From assembly GCA_001972305.1 (NCBI GenBank), contig BDDD01000563.1, forward strand, positions 83,374 to 147,373: a stretch of 64,000 nucleotides of DNA, in the 5' to 3' direction. The notes beneath the pieces are model-generated. The model was not told the DNA's origin, searched no databases, and was given only the letters and a program-made list of their open reading frames with translations. This stretch comes from Cephalotus follicularis (taxonomy: Eukaryota; Streptophyta; Magnoliopsida; Oxalidales; Cephalotaceae). Shown here piece after piece: positions 1 to 10,873 of this stretch. How positions within the stretch are numbered: the first letter of the stretch is position 1; each line of letters opens with the position of its first letter. The translations under genes were made by a program, and so were the position numbers.

Positions 1-1185
1 TTTAGATTTCGAACAACTAAGGTACGAATGTCCGTTCCTTGATATATTCCTATAGTTTTTAAATTTATGAACATGTATGGATTTTTCTTTATCAGATATT
101 TCTTTCGGTTTTATAAAATCCACTTATTTACTTTATAAATAAAGTTGTTTATTACTGATTTTATAAATCATGCATGATTTTTGAGAACTAATCAAACATG
201 ACTTTCACTTTTGAAAGTATGTTGATTTTATGATTCGATATGATATGATTTCGGATATGTTCGGAAAATGTTCAGAAAATCTGTTTATATTTTGAATTGT
301 TTTTGGATAAAACAATATTTTTGAATAATGACATACAGAGTTATACTTGCCTATGTGGTCTCATAGGCATATTCTTTGGCACGGAGAACATGACACCTAC
401 CGTGGCGGTGTGATCGGTCTACGACGTCTCTCTTTTTATCCTGTGGTTAGGATATGGATCCAATTGAAGCGTATGAGTCGACCCTGGTTATTATTGGATT
501 CTGATTTTGGGAATTGATTGTGTAGTGCCGTACACGTCGTTCCGTCTGGCATGTGGGTGTCATGAACCCCTTGCATATTATATATATGTACATCGGATGT
601 CTATATGAAATTGGATAAATTATGATATTTTGCTATTCGGATAAATTCAGAATTTGGAAAATTATGAAATTTGGAAAATTCAGAATATTTGGATATTCGG
701 AAATTTTGAGACTTTATATCTGTTTTATATGAGTATTATGTTTTACTTACGCAAGAATATTTTAATCATGTTTATATGAAATTCATGATTTTAAAGTTCA
801 GATATTTGTTTTATCTGTTAAATTTCCATTTAGTGTTTTATATTCTTTATCCGTACTGAGATTTACTCAGCCGTATTTTGTTTTCTATGCGGCAGGTTAT
901 CAGGAACATAGGGGAAATGTGTGATGAGAGATGTCCACCTATATCTGAAGATCATCTAGGAGTTTGGTCTTATGGTGTTCTGTTGTTTTATGGTCATGAT
1001 TAGACCAGTTCTATGAACAATATTTTGACTTTGGATTATTTTATGATTTTCATACTGTGACGTTCAGATTTTGATTTTGATATCAGATTATGTTTTGACC
1101 ACCAAGTTTTGAATAAAGTTAAGTTTATGTTTTGATCTGTTTAGTTATCTGTCCTGTAAGCTCTTCTACCATCGGGGGTGTTACA
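1..1185 (+). repeat. Element A 5' LTR, right-hand part (window starts inside it)
   Basis: This stretch repeats, with point differences, the right half of the sequence at about 21150-24683, which is the 3' LTR of the same element. It ends in GGGGGTGTTACA at 1185, followed five bases later by a tRNA-iMet primer binding site, which fixes the LTR edge. The left part of the LTR, which carries the GTCGAC arrays in the 3' copy, lies outside the window. No gene is seen in it. The two LTRs differ clearly by substitutions, so A is not a very recent insertion. Confidence 0.9.
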
Positions 1186-1190
1186 GATTT

Positions 1191-1202
1191 TGGTATTAGA
1201 GA
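1191..1202 (+). other. Element A primer binding site (tRNA-iMet type)
   Basis: TGGTATTAGAGA lies five bases after the LTR end. The usual plant gypsy site is TGGTATCAGAGC, complementary to the 3' end of initiator tRNA-Met, and here it carries a C-to-T change and a final C-to-A change. It would prime minus-strand DNA synthesis and sets the orientation of A as plus. Confidence 0.85.
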
Positions 1203-1340
1203 CTAGGTTTTCTTTTCCTTAGAAGACCTGTCTAGGCTTGAGCTTAAGTTTTTTTTTTCCTATTGAGTCCCTCTGACTTGTCATTTGTTTCAGCTTTTTG
1301 TTTATATTCGTTATTTCATGTCCCAATTTTTGTTTCGTAG

Positions 1341-2515
1341 ATGGCATGAACAAGGAATACCCCTTAGAGAACCGAACCAGCTGGGGCTCGGGAAGAGGTC
1401 AGAAATGAGCCTACAGTTGATGAATTTGTAAGATAGGTAGTTGCTCAAGAGGTGAATCGAGTGATGCACCAGCAAAATCTGGGACAAGGTCGTAGAGAGA
1501 AAGTTGCTGAGGAGAATGCACTGGCTGATGTTCGGGCTTGTAAGGGAGTTGAGGATCAGCCCGACATTCCTGTATATGTCTGGCTTGAGAGGTTCCGGAA
1601 GCAGCGGCCACAATCTTTTATTTCAGCACCGACACCTGTTGAGGTTGAACACTGCATTGCACACATGGCAAAAATCTTTTATGTGCTGGGGTGTAACGAT
1701 GAGCAGAAGGTGAGATTGGCTGCTTATAAGCTGGAAGGTGATGCTCAAATGTGGTGGAAGACTTTGCGGCTGGCTAAGGGTGTAGATTATAATTTGTGCT
1801 TTGTCATGGTTAGAATTATGTGAAGTCTTCTATCAGCAGTATTTTCCCACTGCTGATAAGGAGGCTTATGCAAGAGAATTGGTGAATACATGACAGAAAG
1901 AGGGTGAGTCAGTCACTGAAATCTTGGCCCGGTTCACCAGATTAGCAGGCTTTGCTGGAACCACGACGGGGTCGACAGAGGAACAAGCAGAGAAGTTTAA
2001 ATGAAAGCTGCATTATCAGCTCAGGGGTAAGCTGATAAATTCAAAATTTGCTGATGTATCGGAGGTTGCGAATGCTACAAAGAATATTGAAATGTAGAGA
2101 TTGGACTTCCAGGCAGCCCGGCAAGAAGGGGAAAGGAAGCGTAATAGAGGTGATGCTCAAGGTCAAAATTTTGGACAGCAAGGTAAGGGCCGTGATGGTA
2201 AGCAGCAAAAGAAGAATCATAATCGGAACAGAGATGGGGGACAACAGCGACAACTGAGAAATGAACTGACGCAAATTCAGGGAGCTGCAGGTGGGGGTAC
2301 CCCAATAATGTTCAAATTGCACAGTGCGAGATTTGTAGGAAGAGACATCCTGTTGGGACATGTTACAAGGCGACTGGGGCATGATTTGTGTGTGTGTAGT
2401 TGGGTCGTCGCTTTAAGGATTGTCCAGATCCTCGTACGAAGGATAGGAGAAGAAATGGTGGAGATGCGGGACAGTGCAATGTGGGAAGCAGAGTCTTCAC
2501 ATTGACAACTCATCA
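1341..2515 (+). pseudogene. gag: Element A gag (Ty3/gypsy capsid-nucleocapsid), decayed
   Basis: This is the structural Gag region of element A. The longest open piece (1452-1823, 123 codons) holds the core capsid pattern of retrotransposon Gag, with LEGDAQMWWKTL near its end. Reading then needs a frame change at about 1800-1830 and passes stops at about 1890, 2001 and 2097. A basic, Q- and R-rich nucleocapsid tail follows at about 2100-2280, then a first zinc knuckle at about 2325-2365 (C-x2-C-x3-H-x4-C). A second knuckle is recognisable only from its end, FKDCP, near 2415. The likely original start at 1341 is followed at once by a stop, probably from a CGA-to-TGA change. The protein would have formed virus-like particles, but this copy cannot be translated whole. 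Confidence 0.85.
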
Positions 2516-2879
2516 GGCAGCGAATGCTCCAAGCACTGTTTTGGGTTTTCTTTCTGTTTGTAACCATAGGGCTTTTGTATTGTATGATACTGGATCGACT
2601 CACTCTGTGGTAGCGAGATGTTTTGTTCGGCATCTTGGGGTGCCTTCTCAGTTTTTCGATCCATTTTTGGTTTTGTCGACCCCTATAGGGACTTTTGTTG
2701 TGATATCTGAGTATTTTAGTTGTTGCCCTATTACATTCGATGATAAAGTTTGTGAGGCAGACCTTCTCCCTATTTATATGCATGATTTTGATATGATTCT
2801 TGGCATGGATTTGTTGGATCGCCATTGTGCTACGATTGATTGTCACGCTCGGAGGGTTTTATTTGGAGATGTGGATTGA
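2400..2879 (+). pseudogene. Element A aspartic protease (retropepsin domain of Pol)
   Basis: An open stretch of about 160 codons starts in the nucleocapsid tail and runs through a retropepsin-like protease. The active-site motif DTGSTHS lies at about 2587-2607 (YDTGSTHSVVARCF), where the D-T/S-G triad supplies one half of the catalytic pair of the homodimer. The downstream MILGMDLL motif at about 2794 corresponds to the ILGMDWL block that in chromoviral proteases closes the domain. It would cut the Gag-Pol polyprotein inside the particle. The stop at 2877-2879 falls in the short linker before reverse transcriptase. The active-site residues are intact although gag upstream is broken. Confidence 0.88.
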
Positions 2880-2936
2880 CCTAATTTTGTTTATCAGGGT
2901 TCACGACCGAAGAAGGATGTTAAGATTATTTTTGTT

Positions 2937-3931
2937 TTGGAAGCTCAGAAGCTAGTGGCTAAGGGCGTTGAAGGATTCTTAGCTGTGGTGAAGGATGTCT
3001 CTAAGGATGAACCTCACGTTGGAAATTATCCTGTCGTTAGAGAGTTTCGAGATGTGTTTACGGAGGAGTTACCGGGTTTTCCACCTCACCGGGAGGTGGA
3101 GTTTACTATCGAACTCATTCCTGGAGTGGGACCTATATCGAAAGCACTATATAGGATAGCACCGTTAGAATTGCAGGAATTAAAGGAGTCGTTGCAAGAA
3201 TTATTGGATCGGGGTTTCATTTGGCCGAGTGTTTCGACGTGGGGTGCTCCGGTTCTGTTTGTTAAGAAGAAGGATGGTTCTTTGACATTGTGCATAGACT
3301 ATAGAGAGTTGAATCGGATTATTATCAGGAATAAATACCATTTACCTCAGATTGATGACCTGTTTGATCAACTCCAAGGTGCTAGGTATTTTTCTAAGAT
3401 CGATTTGAGGTTTGGATATCATCAGCTACGGATAAGGGATGAAGTTGAACCTAAGAGTGCTTTCTGCACACAGTCTGGGCATTACGTGTTTTTAGTGATG
3501 CCATTCAGACTTACCAATGTGCCAGCTGTCTTCATGGATTTGATGAATCGGGTGTTTCACGAGTTCTTGGATCAATTTGTGATTGTTTTTTTTTATGATA
3601 TCCCGGTGTATTCTAAGTCAAGAGAGGAGCATGAAGAACAGCTTCGTATAGTGCTGGGGATTTTGAGGAAGAATCAGTACATGTGAAGTTTTCAAAGTGT
3701 GAGTTCTGGTTAGTACATGTGGCGTTCTTGGGCCACGTGGTTATGGCAGAAGGTTTTAGTGTTGATCTTGCCAAGGTTAAGGCTATTACCAAATGGCCGA
3801 GACCTACTACAATGATAGAGGTAAGAAGTTTTCTGGGTTTGGCTGGTTACTATAGGCGGTTTGTGGAAGGCTTTTCCTCCATAGCCTTGCCATTAAGGCA
3901 GCTTATGAGAAACAGAGCCAAATTTGTGTGA
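2937..3931 (+). pseudogene. Element A reverse transcriptase, catalytic residue lost
   Basis: This region encodes the RT domain of a Tekay/Del-like Ty3/gypsy chromovirus. The blocks [17 protein letters not shown] (about 3262-3312), [35 protein letters not shown] and [12 protein letters not shown] are all recognisable. The catalytic block, normally FIDDILIYS or FLDDILIYS, reads FFYDIPVYS (about 3589-3615), so one of the two essential aspartates is replaced by tyrosine. A frame change at about 3683 and a stop at 3929-3931 also break it. This copy is enzymatically dead. The sequence placement ([20 protein letters not shown]) is by family pattern; clade assignment should be treated as likely rather than proven. 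Confidence 0.92.
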
Positions 3932-4350
3932 AATGAGGAATGGGAGGCAATCTTTGAGAAATGGTCTTGTGTCTGCGCCAATTCTTCATTTGCCATCTGG
4001 GTCAGGTGGATACTAGATATACAGTGATGCTTCCAAGAAGGGTTTGGGATGGGTACTGATGCAGCATGGTCATGTTATAGATTACGCTTCGAGACAGCTT
4101 AAGCCCTATGACATGACCTTGAGTTGGCGGCGGTGGTTTTTGCATTGAAGATCCGGAGGCATTATTTTTACGGAGAGACTTGTGATATTTTCACCGATCA
4201 CAAGAGTCTCAAGTACATTTTCACTCATAAGAAGCTGAATATGCTGCAGAGGCGATGGTTGGAGCTTCTTAAGGACTATGATGTTAATATTTAGTACCAC
4301 CCTGGTAAGGCTAATGTGGTAGCTGATGCTCTTGTAGGAAGAGTTTAAGG
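3932..4350 (+). pseudogene. Element A RNase H, decayed
   Basis: RNase H sequence continues directly from the RT thumb but in several frames. Visible pieces are a YSDASKKGLGWVLMQHG-like stretch at about 4018-4070, ASRQLKPY at about 4086, a [11 protein letters not shown] block at about 4191-4220, and [14 protein letters not shown] then [13 protein letters not shown] at about 4252-4334. Frame breaks occur near 3950-4110 and a stop interrupts the last block at about 4293. The domain would have degraded the RNA strand of the RNA-DNA hybrid. The order RT, RNase H, integrase shows a Ty3/gypsy element. Confidence 0.85.
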
Positions 4351-5467
4351 AGTGTGGTGGCTTTGCTCACCCAACCTCAGTTGATTTCAGATATGGAGCG
4401 GTTGGATTTGAATTTGTTCGTTGGGGGCTTGGGAGGTTTTATTGCTGGTATGAATGTGGAACCTACCCTTATATCTCAAATTAAGGCGGCTCAGAGTGAT
4501 GATGGTGAATTATGGGCCTTAGTCCAGAATGTGGAAGAGGATAAATAGTCGGAGTTTTATGTGGATGAGCATGGAGTTATCTGATTGGGTGGACGGTTAT
4601 GTGTGCTTACTGATCCTAAAATCAGAGCGGCCATTTTGTAGAGGCACACAGCTCTCCGTTCTTTATATGTCTTGGTTCTACAAAAAATGTGTAGAGATCT
4701 GAAGAGAAATTTCTGGTGGAATGGAATGAAGAGGGATGTAGTGGAATTTGTTGGGAGGTGTTTTATTTGTCAGCAGGTAAAGATCGAACACCAGCGAGCT
4801 AGTGGATTACTGCAACCCTTGGAGATCCCAATATGGAAATGGGAGAGCATTGCGATGGATTTTGTTACAGGCTTGCCAAGGACATTCAGGAGGAATGATG
4901 CCATTTGGGTAGTAGTGGATCGATTTACCAAATCGGCTCACTTCCTAGCTATCAGAGAGTTCTATTCTGTGGATCGATTGGCGGAGATTTTTTAGCAGGA
5001 GATAGTGAGACTTCATGGGACACCGGTATCCATTGTTTCAGATAGGGATCCCCGTTTCACATCTATATTTTGGAAAGGGTTTCAGAAGGCGTGGGGTACG
5101 CGACTCAATTACAGCATGGCTTTCCACCCACAGACGGATGAGTAATCTGAGATGACCATCCAAACCTTAGAGGATATGTTGAGATCTTGTGCTTTAGAGT
5201 GGACTAGAAACTGGGATGAGTTTTTGAGCTTGCTGGAGTTTGCTTACAACAACAGCTGGCACGCTAGCATTCGAATGGCGCCTTTTCAGGCCATGTATCG
5301 GAGGAAGTGTGAAGCTCCAACTTACTGGGATGAGGTAGGAGAAAGAGTTATTGAAGGACCTGAGCTAGTCCAGATCACTATTGAGAAAGTGGCAATAGCA
5401 AGGGAAAGATTGAAGGCAGCTCAATCTCGATAGAAGAGTTATGTGGATAAACATCAGAAGGACTTGG
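4351..5467 (+). pseudogene. Element A integrase, N-terminal and catalytic parts
   Basis: Integrase sequence is spread over three open pieces. The zinc-binding N-terminal end is at about 4640-4780 (WWNGMKRDV, RCFICQQVK). The catalytic core shows WESIAMDFVTGLP with the first acidic residue (about 4840), [10 protein letters not shown] with the second (about 5038), and the region after HPQTDE with the third near 5149. Stops lie at about 4993, 5143 and 5431. The gene is then cut at 5467 by element B. The rest of the domain resumes at 19430. The protein would have inserted element cDNA into the genome. Confidence 0.9.
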
Positions 5468-6797
5468 TGTCACACCCCGTATTTCCCAATCACGTTAAGA
5501 TAAGCATATGTGGTGATATTAGAAATAAGCATAAATAATATTCCAGCACAATTCATAAATAAATTTGCGGAAGCATTCGATAAGCCGGAATATAATACAA
5601 GTCGTCCGGACGCATCCCATACTACGTGCGGGTACAATCTAACCATATCCTTAAACAAAAGGAAATACAACATAACACGGGATGTGATCCGTTCGATACA
5701 ATACAATACATCATAAAGGAAATAACAACCTTAAATTGACAATAGAAGCTCTCCAAGCTTCAGTGGCAATCTCCACACGTCTTCGCTTAATCTGAAATTG
5801 TAGGGGTTAGCCGCTGTCCTCACTTGGCAAAGTAGGAAGATAATGCATGATAAGGAATATATGAATGCAACATGTATGACAGTTTATATCAAAATAACAT
5901 TTAAATGAGCCAATATATGAGCAATCATGCCAAGTGGCCATAAACAATACATATGCAAGAATACCGCACAAGGGTACAATCAATTCATCCATCAATTGGG
6001 TGTCACAGGTCGCTAACTCCTAGCACCAACTGTGCACCACCTATCTATCACCCTACGCTCCGAAGATGATAGATCAGGTAACATTTACTACCGGTGTTGG
6101 CGGGTAGTTTAACAATCAATCTCTGCATTGCAGAATAGTTTGGGTGATACTCTGGCCAACTCCTGGCACCCAGGATCACTTCCGTAGTCAGTGACATCCT
6201 CCATCACTCAACCACGGTAATAACATAGACAAACAATGCAAGCATTTCAATAATAATATTACATATATCCGTAATATGTAATATAAAAGTTGTTTACTTT
6301 AGAAAAATATAACCATTCATTCATCGTATATCTCATTATAGGGAAACGATATCAATTCAATAGTGGTTTCCAGTTTTGGAAACAAAACAGTAGGTACCTT
6401 TCATATAGGAGGAAAATCAGTAGTTCATTTGGAAATAATCATTCATTTGAAAATGATAGTGGATATCATGATTTGGGGACATAGCCCATAGTTGGTTTTA
6501 ATTATTGAATACAAGTGGTAGTGGTGTTAAATGACACCAAAACAGTTTATACTAATATGACAGTAGCATATTCAGTAACAATATCACAAATCAGTAGCAA
6601 TGCAAGGTTCACAATAATAGCATTTCATAGTCACTCATATGCAACTCTCACAAGGAGTGCGTACATTGTTTAGTTTTTGAATGTAATCGTATATGAGGCC
6701 AGGATTAACTGTTTCAGTCATCCATATGGAGGCCAAGTTCATTACATTCAAAATTGAGGCCTTAACAGGACTTATATCAGTAATTTTACCCAGGACA

Positions 6798-6906
6798 GTC
6801 GGCTGCCTTCAAGAATAGCCGACTGCCTTGGTTGAGTAGTCGACTGCTTTGCCTTGGCAGTCGACTGGATAGGTTGAGTAGTCGACTGCCATGAAGAGTA
6901 GTCGAC
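6798..6906. promoter_or_regulatory. Phased palindrome array, six sites at 20-21 bp
   Basis: Six GTCGAC-type hexamers start at 6798, 6818, 6839, 6860, 6881 and 6901, giving steps of 20, 21, 21, 21 and 20 bp. Four are perfect GTCGAC, mostly as CAGTCGACTG or AGTCGACTGC; the first two are GTCGGC and GCCGAC. The spacer bases between cores vary. The same array is present in the other B LTR (about 18032-18145) and in element B2 (62183-62270). A binding site for a DNA-binding protein is an inference from palindromy and helical spacing. Confidence 0.75.
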
Positions 6907-7944
6907 TGCCTCTGCCCAGAAAATACAGGCAGTAGAAAGTCATGCAATTCAAGTTCAATTTCCCATCAATTTCAACACATGTAATCATGCAGAAAATAGA
7001 CATACACTATATGCATACTATATATTCCATAATATATCATTACCCCTACCTTAGATCGTTATCCCAAGATCAATTGGAATGATCTTTCTCTTTGAGTTTC
7101 CAAAGTCTTTTCCACAACAATCTTTCAATTCCAGTAGGTTTAATCTATGTATGCATGTTTATGGACACATGCATTAGTACCAGTAGGTTTCAGTAATTAC
7201 TTATATCAATTACAATTCCAACAGTAGCTTAATCATCAAGTTCCCTAAGTCTTAACTTCCATTTAACAACTTCCTTTGAACTCTATGTCAACTTTAATTC
7301 AATGTTGGATTCATTGATCTTAAGTGTGTTCACAGAAGATGCAATTACATTTAGGAAACCAGTAAGCATATATCCTAACATTAACAACAACTATAATCCA
7401 TTCTAGAGGTTATAGTCACCATTTCCACTTGATCCATTTACCAATTTCCCTTTGAATTCTAGAATATGTTATCTTTAATTATGTTAATAGAAGGTATTCA
7501 ACATTCTCCTAGTTATATTATCATATCATGGCAGTGAGCTCGAGTTTAGAAACTTACCAAGAGTCTAAAGCTTCCAAGTCCTCCTTTGAGCTCTCTAAAT
7601 TATCCAATGCAAGCTTTCAATAATCCTTAGCAACTCTCACTTCACTCAGTGTTTTCTTGCACTCATATCACCATTCAACAGCTGATATAAGGTCAAAAGA
7701 CTTTGAATTCGTCAGATTCCTTTCTAAGTCACATGCACTCATCTTTCTCTCTTTTCTTTCCATCACATGCATCCGTCTCTTCACCTTTCTCTCATTATTT
7801 TTCAATTTGTAGGTTGTAGGTCTGCAGAGAACATGCAAGCATCCCCTTTTGCATGTGGTGGCAGATGGTGACACGCATGTGCCACCTAACACACCTGTCC
7901 TCCTTGTCTCTGCACATGCCAGAAGTATGTCCTGTACTAATCCA

Positions 7945-8020
7945 GTCGATTGGCTTCACTGGGCAGTCGACTGCCTTCAACACGTATCAAACAGTCGACT
8001 GTTGCCCTGTGACAGTCGGC
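7945..8020. promoter_or_regulatory. Second phased palindrome array of B, four sites
   Basis: GTCGAT, GTCGAC, GTCGAC and GTCGGC start at 7945, 7966, 7994 and 8015, with steps of 21, 28 and 21 bp. The same 21-28-21 layout occurs in element B2 at 58217, 58238, 58266 and 58287. In LTR direction this array lies about 175-250 bp from the LTR start, in the U3 side where plant LTR promoters and enhancers normally sit. Confidence 0.72.
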
Positions 8021-8194
8021 TGTTTGGGCTGGTTTAGGGCTTCTTAATTTTGATACTTCACCAATTCCACATCCATTCATCCCAAGCATTTACCAATCAT
8101 AGAAATTAATATAACTGAACAATTAACTCAATTAAAATGTATATTTTATTTAAAATTGGATCAATATACATTAATTGAGGTTACGGTTATTACA

Positions 8195-8211
8195 TTCCCC
8201 CCTCCTTAAAG
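8195..8211 (-). other. Element B polypurine tract
   Basis: On the minus strand this reads as a purine run (AAGGAGGGGGGAA type) directly before the TG of the 3' LTR. It is the expected primer for plus-strand DNA synthesis and agrees with the PBS at the other end. Confidence 0.85.
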
Positions 8212-8240
8212 AAAATTCGTCCTCGAATTTAGCCCTTACA

Positions 8241-9844
8241 TTACATTCCGAACAAGTGGGGAAATGTCTCCCTCATTTCGTCCTCACACTCCCACGTAGC
8301 TTCCTCCGCACCGTGAAAATGCCACAACACTTTGACCATAGGGATGGTCTTGTTCCTTAGAATCTTTTCCATTTTATCCACAATCCTCGTCGGCCTTTCT
8401 TCATAAGTCAATCTAGGACTAATGAATCCAGGGTCGTAGCTCAAAATGTGAGATGGGTCGGGTACGTATTTCCATAACATGGAAACATGAAATACGTTAT
8501 GTACATCCGACAAGCTAGGCGGTATTGCAATCTGATATGCTACCTCCCCCACTCTCTCCAGTATCTCGTAAGGTCCAATATACCTTGGAGCCAACTTCCC
8601 TTTAAGGCCAAAACGGTGTATCCCTTTCGAAGGCGAAATCTTTAAGAAAACATGATCTCCCTTCTCGAATTCCAGCTTCCTTCTCTTGCTATCGGCGTAA
8701 CTCTTCTGCAGACTTTGTGCAGCTAGCAGTCTCTTCTTGATCATCTCCACTTTATCAGTAGTCTCTTGTACTAGGTCTGGTCCAAGCACTTGTCTCTCAC
8801 CTACCTCGTCCCATCAAATAGGTGATCTGCATTTTCTTTCGTACAAAGCTTCATAGGGAGCCATTCCAATGCTGGTGTGGAAACTGTTGTTGTAAGAGAA
8901 TTCAATCAATGCCAGATGATCCTCCCAACTCCCAGCAAAATCAATATTACAAGCCTGTAGTATATCCTCCAGAGTCTGAATTGTACGCTCGGGCTGTTCA
9001 TCGGTCTGTGGGTGAAATGCAGTGCTAAAGTTGAAGGTTGTTCCCATTGCTGTTTGGAACTTCTTCCAGAACCTCGAAGTGAATCTAGCATCACGGTCAC
9101 AGACAATACTGACTGGCACCCCATGTAATATCACAATTTCCCGGATATACAATCGAGCAAGCTTCTCGATAGAATATGTCATGTTCATCGGAAGGAAGTG
9201 AGCAGACTTAGTGAGTCTTCCCACAACTACCCACACTGCTTCGTGCTGATTTCGTGACCTCGGTAATCCCGACACAAAGTCCATGGTCACATGTTCCCAT
9301 TTCCATTCAACCACTGGTAACGATCGTAGCAGTCCTGCAGGTTTCTGATGTTCAGCCTTCACTCTCTGACAGGTCAAACATCTTGCTACATATTCAGCAA
9401 TTTCCCGTTTCATACCACTCCACCAGTAATTCTTCTTCAGGTCGTGCCACATCTTGGAACTTCCTGGGTGAACACTATACCTCGATTTGTGAGCTTGTTG
9501 TAGTAGCTCATTCTTGATGCTCTCGTCATCCGGAACACATATCCTTCCTCAGAACCTCAAAATGCCATCAGTAGGAATGGAGAATTCAGAATCAGCGTCT
9601 AGATTCTCACGAATGTTCCACAGTTCAGAATCACTATACTGAGCAGTCAGAATACGTTCCAGAAGTTCCGGTTGTGCTCTCATACTTGCCACTATAACTC
9701 GACGGGAAACCATGAACGGATTCCATCTCTAAAATTCCTCCAATAGCTTCCACTACGAAACCATTGCTCCAGTAATCATTGCCTTGTGACTCAGCGCATC
9801 AGCCACTACATTCGCCTTCCCCGGGTGGTATTGAATATTGCAGT
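8241..9844 (-). pseudogene. Element B integrase with C-terminal chromodomain
   Basis: Read right to left from the C insertion. The end of RNase H ([14 protein letters not shown]) lies at about 9780-9840, then the integrase zinc-binding end ([25 protein letters not shown], about 9350-9480), then the catalytic core with [18 protein letters not shown] and TIQTLED. The last open piece (8241-8789, 182 codons) has KYVPDPSHIL and ends in a chromodomain with VKVLWHFHGAEEATWE and a final FPHLFGM. Stops at about 9730, 9750, 9550 and 8812 interrupt one continuous frame. Chromodomains in plant chromoviruses are thought to steer insertion to heterochromatin. The FHVSMLWKYVPDPSH block and chromodomain favour the Tekay-like group. 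Confidence 0.92.
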
Positions 9845-10873
9845 TGAAAATACTATATGGCAACCTTAAACTCAAAATTAATTTGTTTGTGGAATTAACA
9901 AATTAAACTATGAATATAAACAATCACACAAGAACAAATAAATTAAAGAGATAAGGGATAGAGAGTGTGCAAACGAAATTATAGTGGTTCGGCAAATCCG
10001 TGCCTACGTCCACTTTCTCAAGAACCCCTTGAGTTTCCACTAGAATCCACTAGCAACCTTTGATTTTCGGCTTACGGGCGCAAATCAAAGCAAACCACCT
10101 TACACTTGATTTTGGGTTTTGGGTGCAAATGAAACAAACACCTTACAAGGGTTCACTCCCCTCTCTTGCAATGAATGATAAAAAGGATTTGTGTTTACAA
10201 TAACCTCTTAAAGGTTGGATATGAAAGTGATAAAATGTTACAAGCTTTGGGTGTGAAAGTGTAGAACTCTAGCTTGATGTCTTTCTCTTTTGTTTGTAGA
10301 TGTGCAAGATGAGCTTTTGTGATTGGATGTTCAAGAGTTGTGTTCAAGTCACTTTGATCTTCATTCTTGGCTTGTATATATAGCTTTATGTGGATTATAG
10401 CCGTTGGTGAAGAAATAGAGTTGTTGGAGAAGTCTTGGAAATTGTTGCACAAAAGTTGGCTCTTTAAAACAAGTTCTGACATTGTTCCAGCCGACCAAAG
10501 CGTCGACGGTATTGCCTAAAGCGTCGGCGCTTAGGTTACCGTTAGGAGTTAAATTTGAATTTACTCGTTTGGACGCTGGCGGTTTAATTTGGGCGTCGAC
10601 CCTTCGCCATAAAGCGCTGACGCTTTAACCCTAAGCATCGCCGCTTTGAGTGCTTTAAATGATTTTACGCTTCACTGGTTTTAACGGCAGATACAACCTT
10701 CTCAACGGTCGACTCTTTGCCACAAAGCGCTGACGCTTTGATTGTGATCGTCGACGCTTTGCTCTGTTTCTGCACTTCTTCATTTTGCTTATTTCTTTTC
10801 TTGCACAGAAAGTAGCAAAGTTAAATGCAAATTTGTAATCATTAAAACTTAGGATTGAGACTAAAAGTCAACA
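9845..10873 (-). repeat. Element C 3' LTR
   Basis: Matches 12606-13614 apart from scattered substitutions and an extra short segment (about 20 bp near 10405) missing from the other copy. It contains the phased GTCGAC array at 10502-10755. No gene is supported in it. Confidence 0.93.
10502..10755. promoter_or_regulatory. Phased palindrome array in the copia-type LTR
   Basis: Hexamer cores start at 10502 (GTCGAC), 10523 (GTCGGC), 10575 (GCTGGC), 10595 (GTCGAC), 10616 (GCTGAC), 10637 (ATCGCC), 10708 (GTCGAC), 10729 (GCTGAC) and 10750 (GTCGAC). Within the three groups the steps are 21; 20, 21, 21; and 21, 21. The flanks are of the type AAAGCGTCGACGCTTT. In LTR direction the array begins about 120 bp from the LTR start. 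The other C LTR carries it at about 13251-13500. Confidence 0.72.

Larger units (their letters stand above)
5468..8194 (-). repeat. Element B 3' LTR
   Basis: Starts TGTCACACCCCG and ends GGTTATTACA on the plus strand, and matches 16704-19429 over its full length. Two clusters of GTCGAC-type palindromes lie at 6798-6906 and 7945-8020. Because the element runs right to left, the second cluster is only about 175-250 bp from the 5' end of the LTR. I see no real gene in this stretch; the short open frames are not conserved between the two LTRs. Confidence 0.95.

Noticed and set aside
5510..5716. A 68-codon frame repeated at 16680 and 63443
   Set aside because: It is repeated only because it lies in the LTR start shared by B, E and B2; no codon-level conservation is apparent.
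6798..6906. CRISPR-like array of regularly spaced palindromes
   Set aside because: Cores are only 6-14 bp with 7-15 bp spacers, the DNA is a plant LTR, and no cas genes are present. Spacer length and repeat length do not fit CRISPR.
8822..9517. Plus-strand frames across the integrase of element B
   Set aside because: They are antisense shadows of a clear minus-strand integrase.
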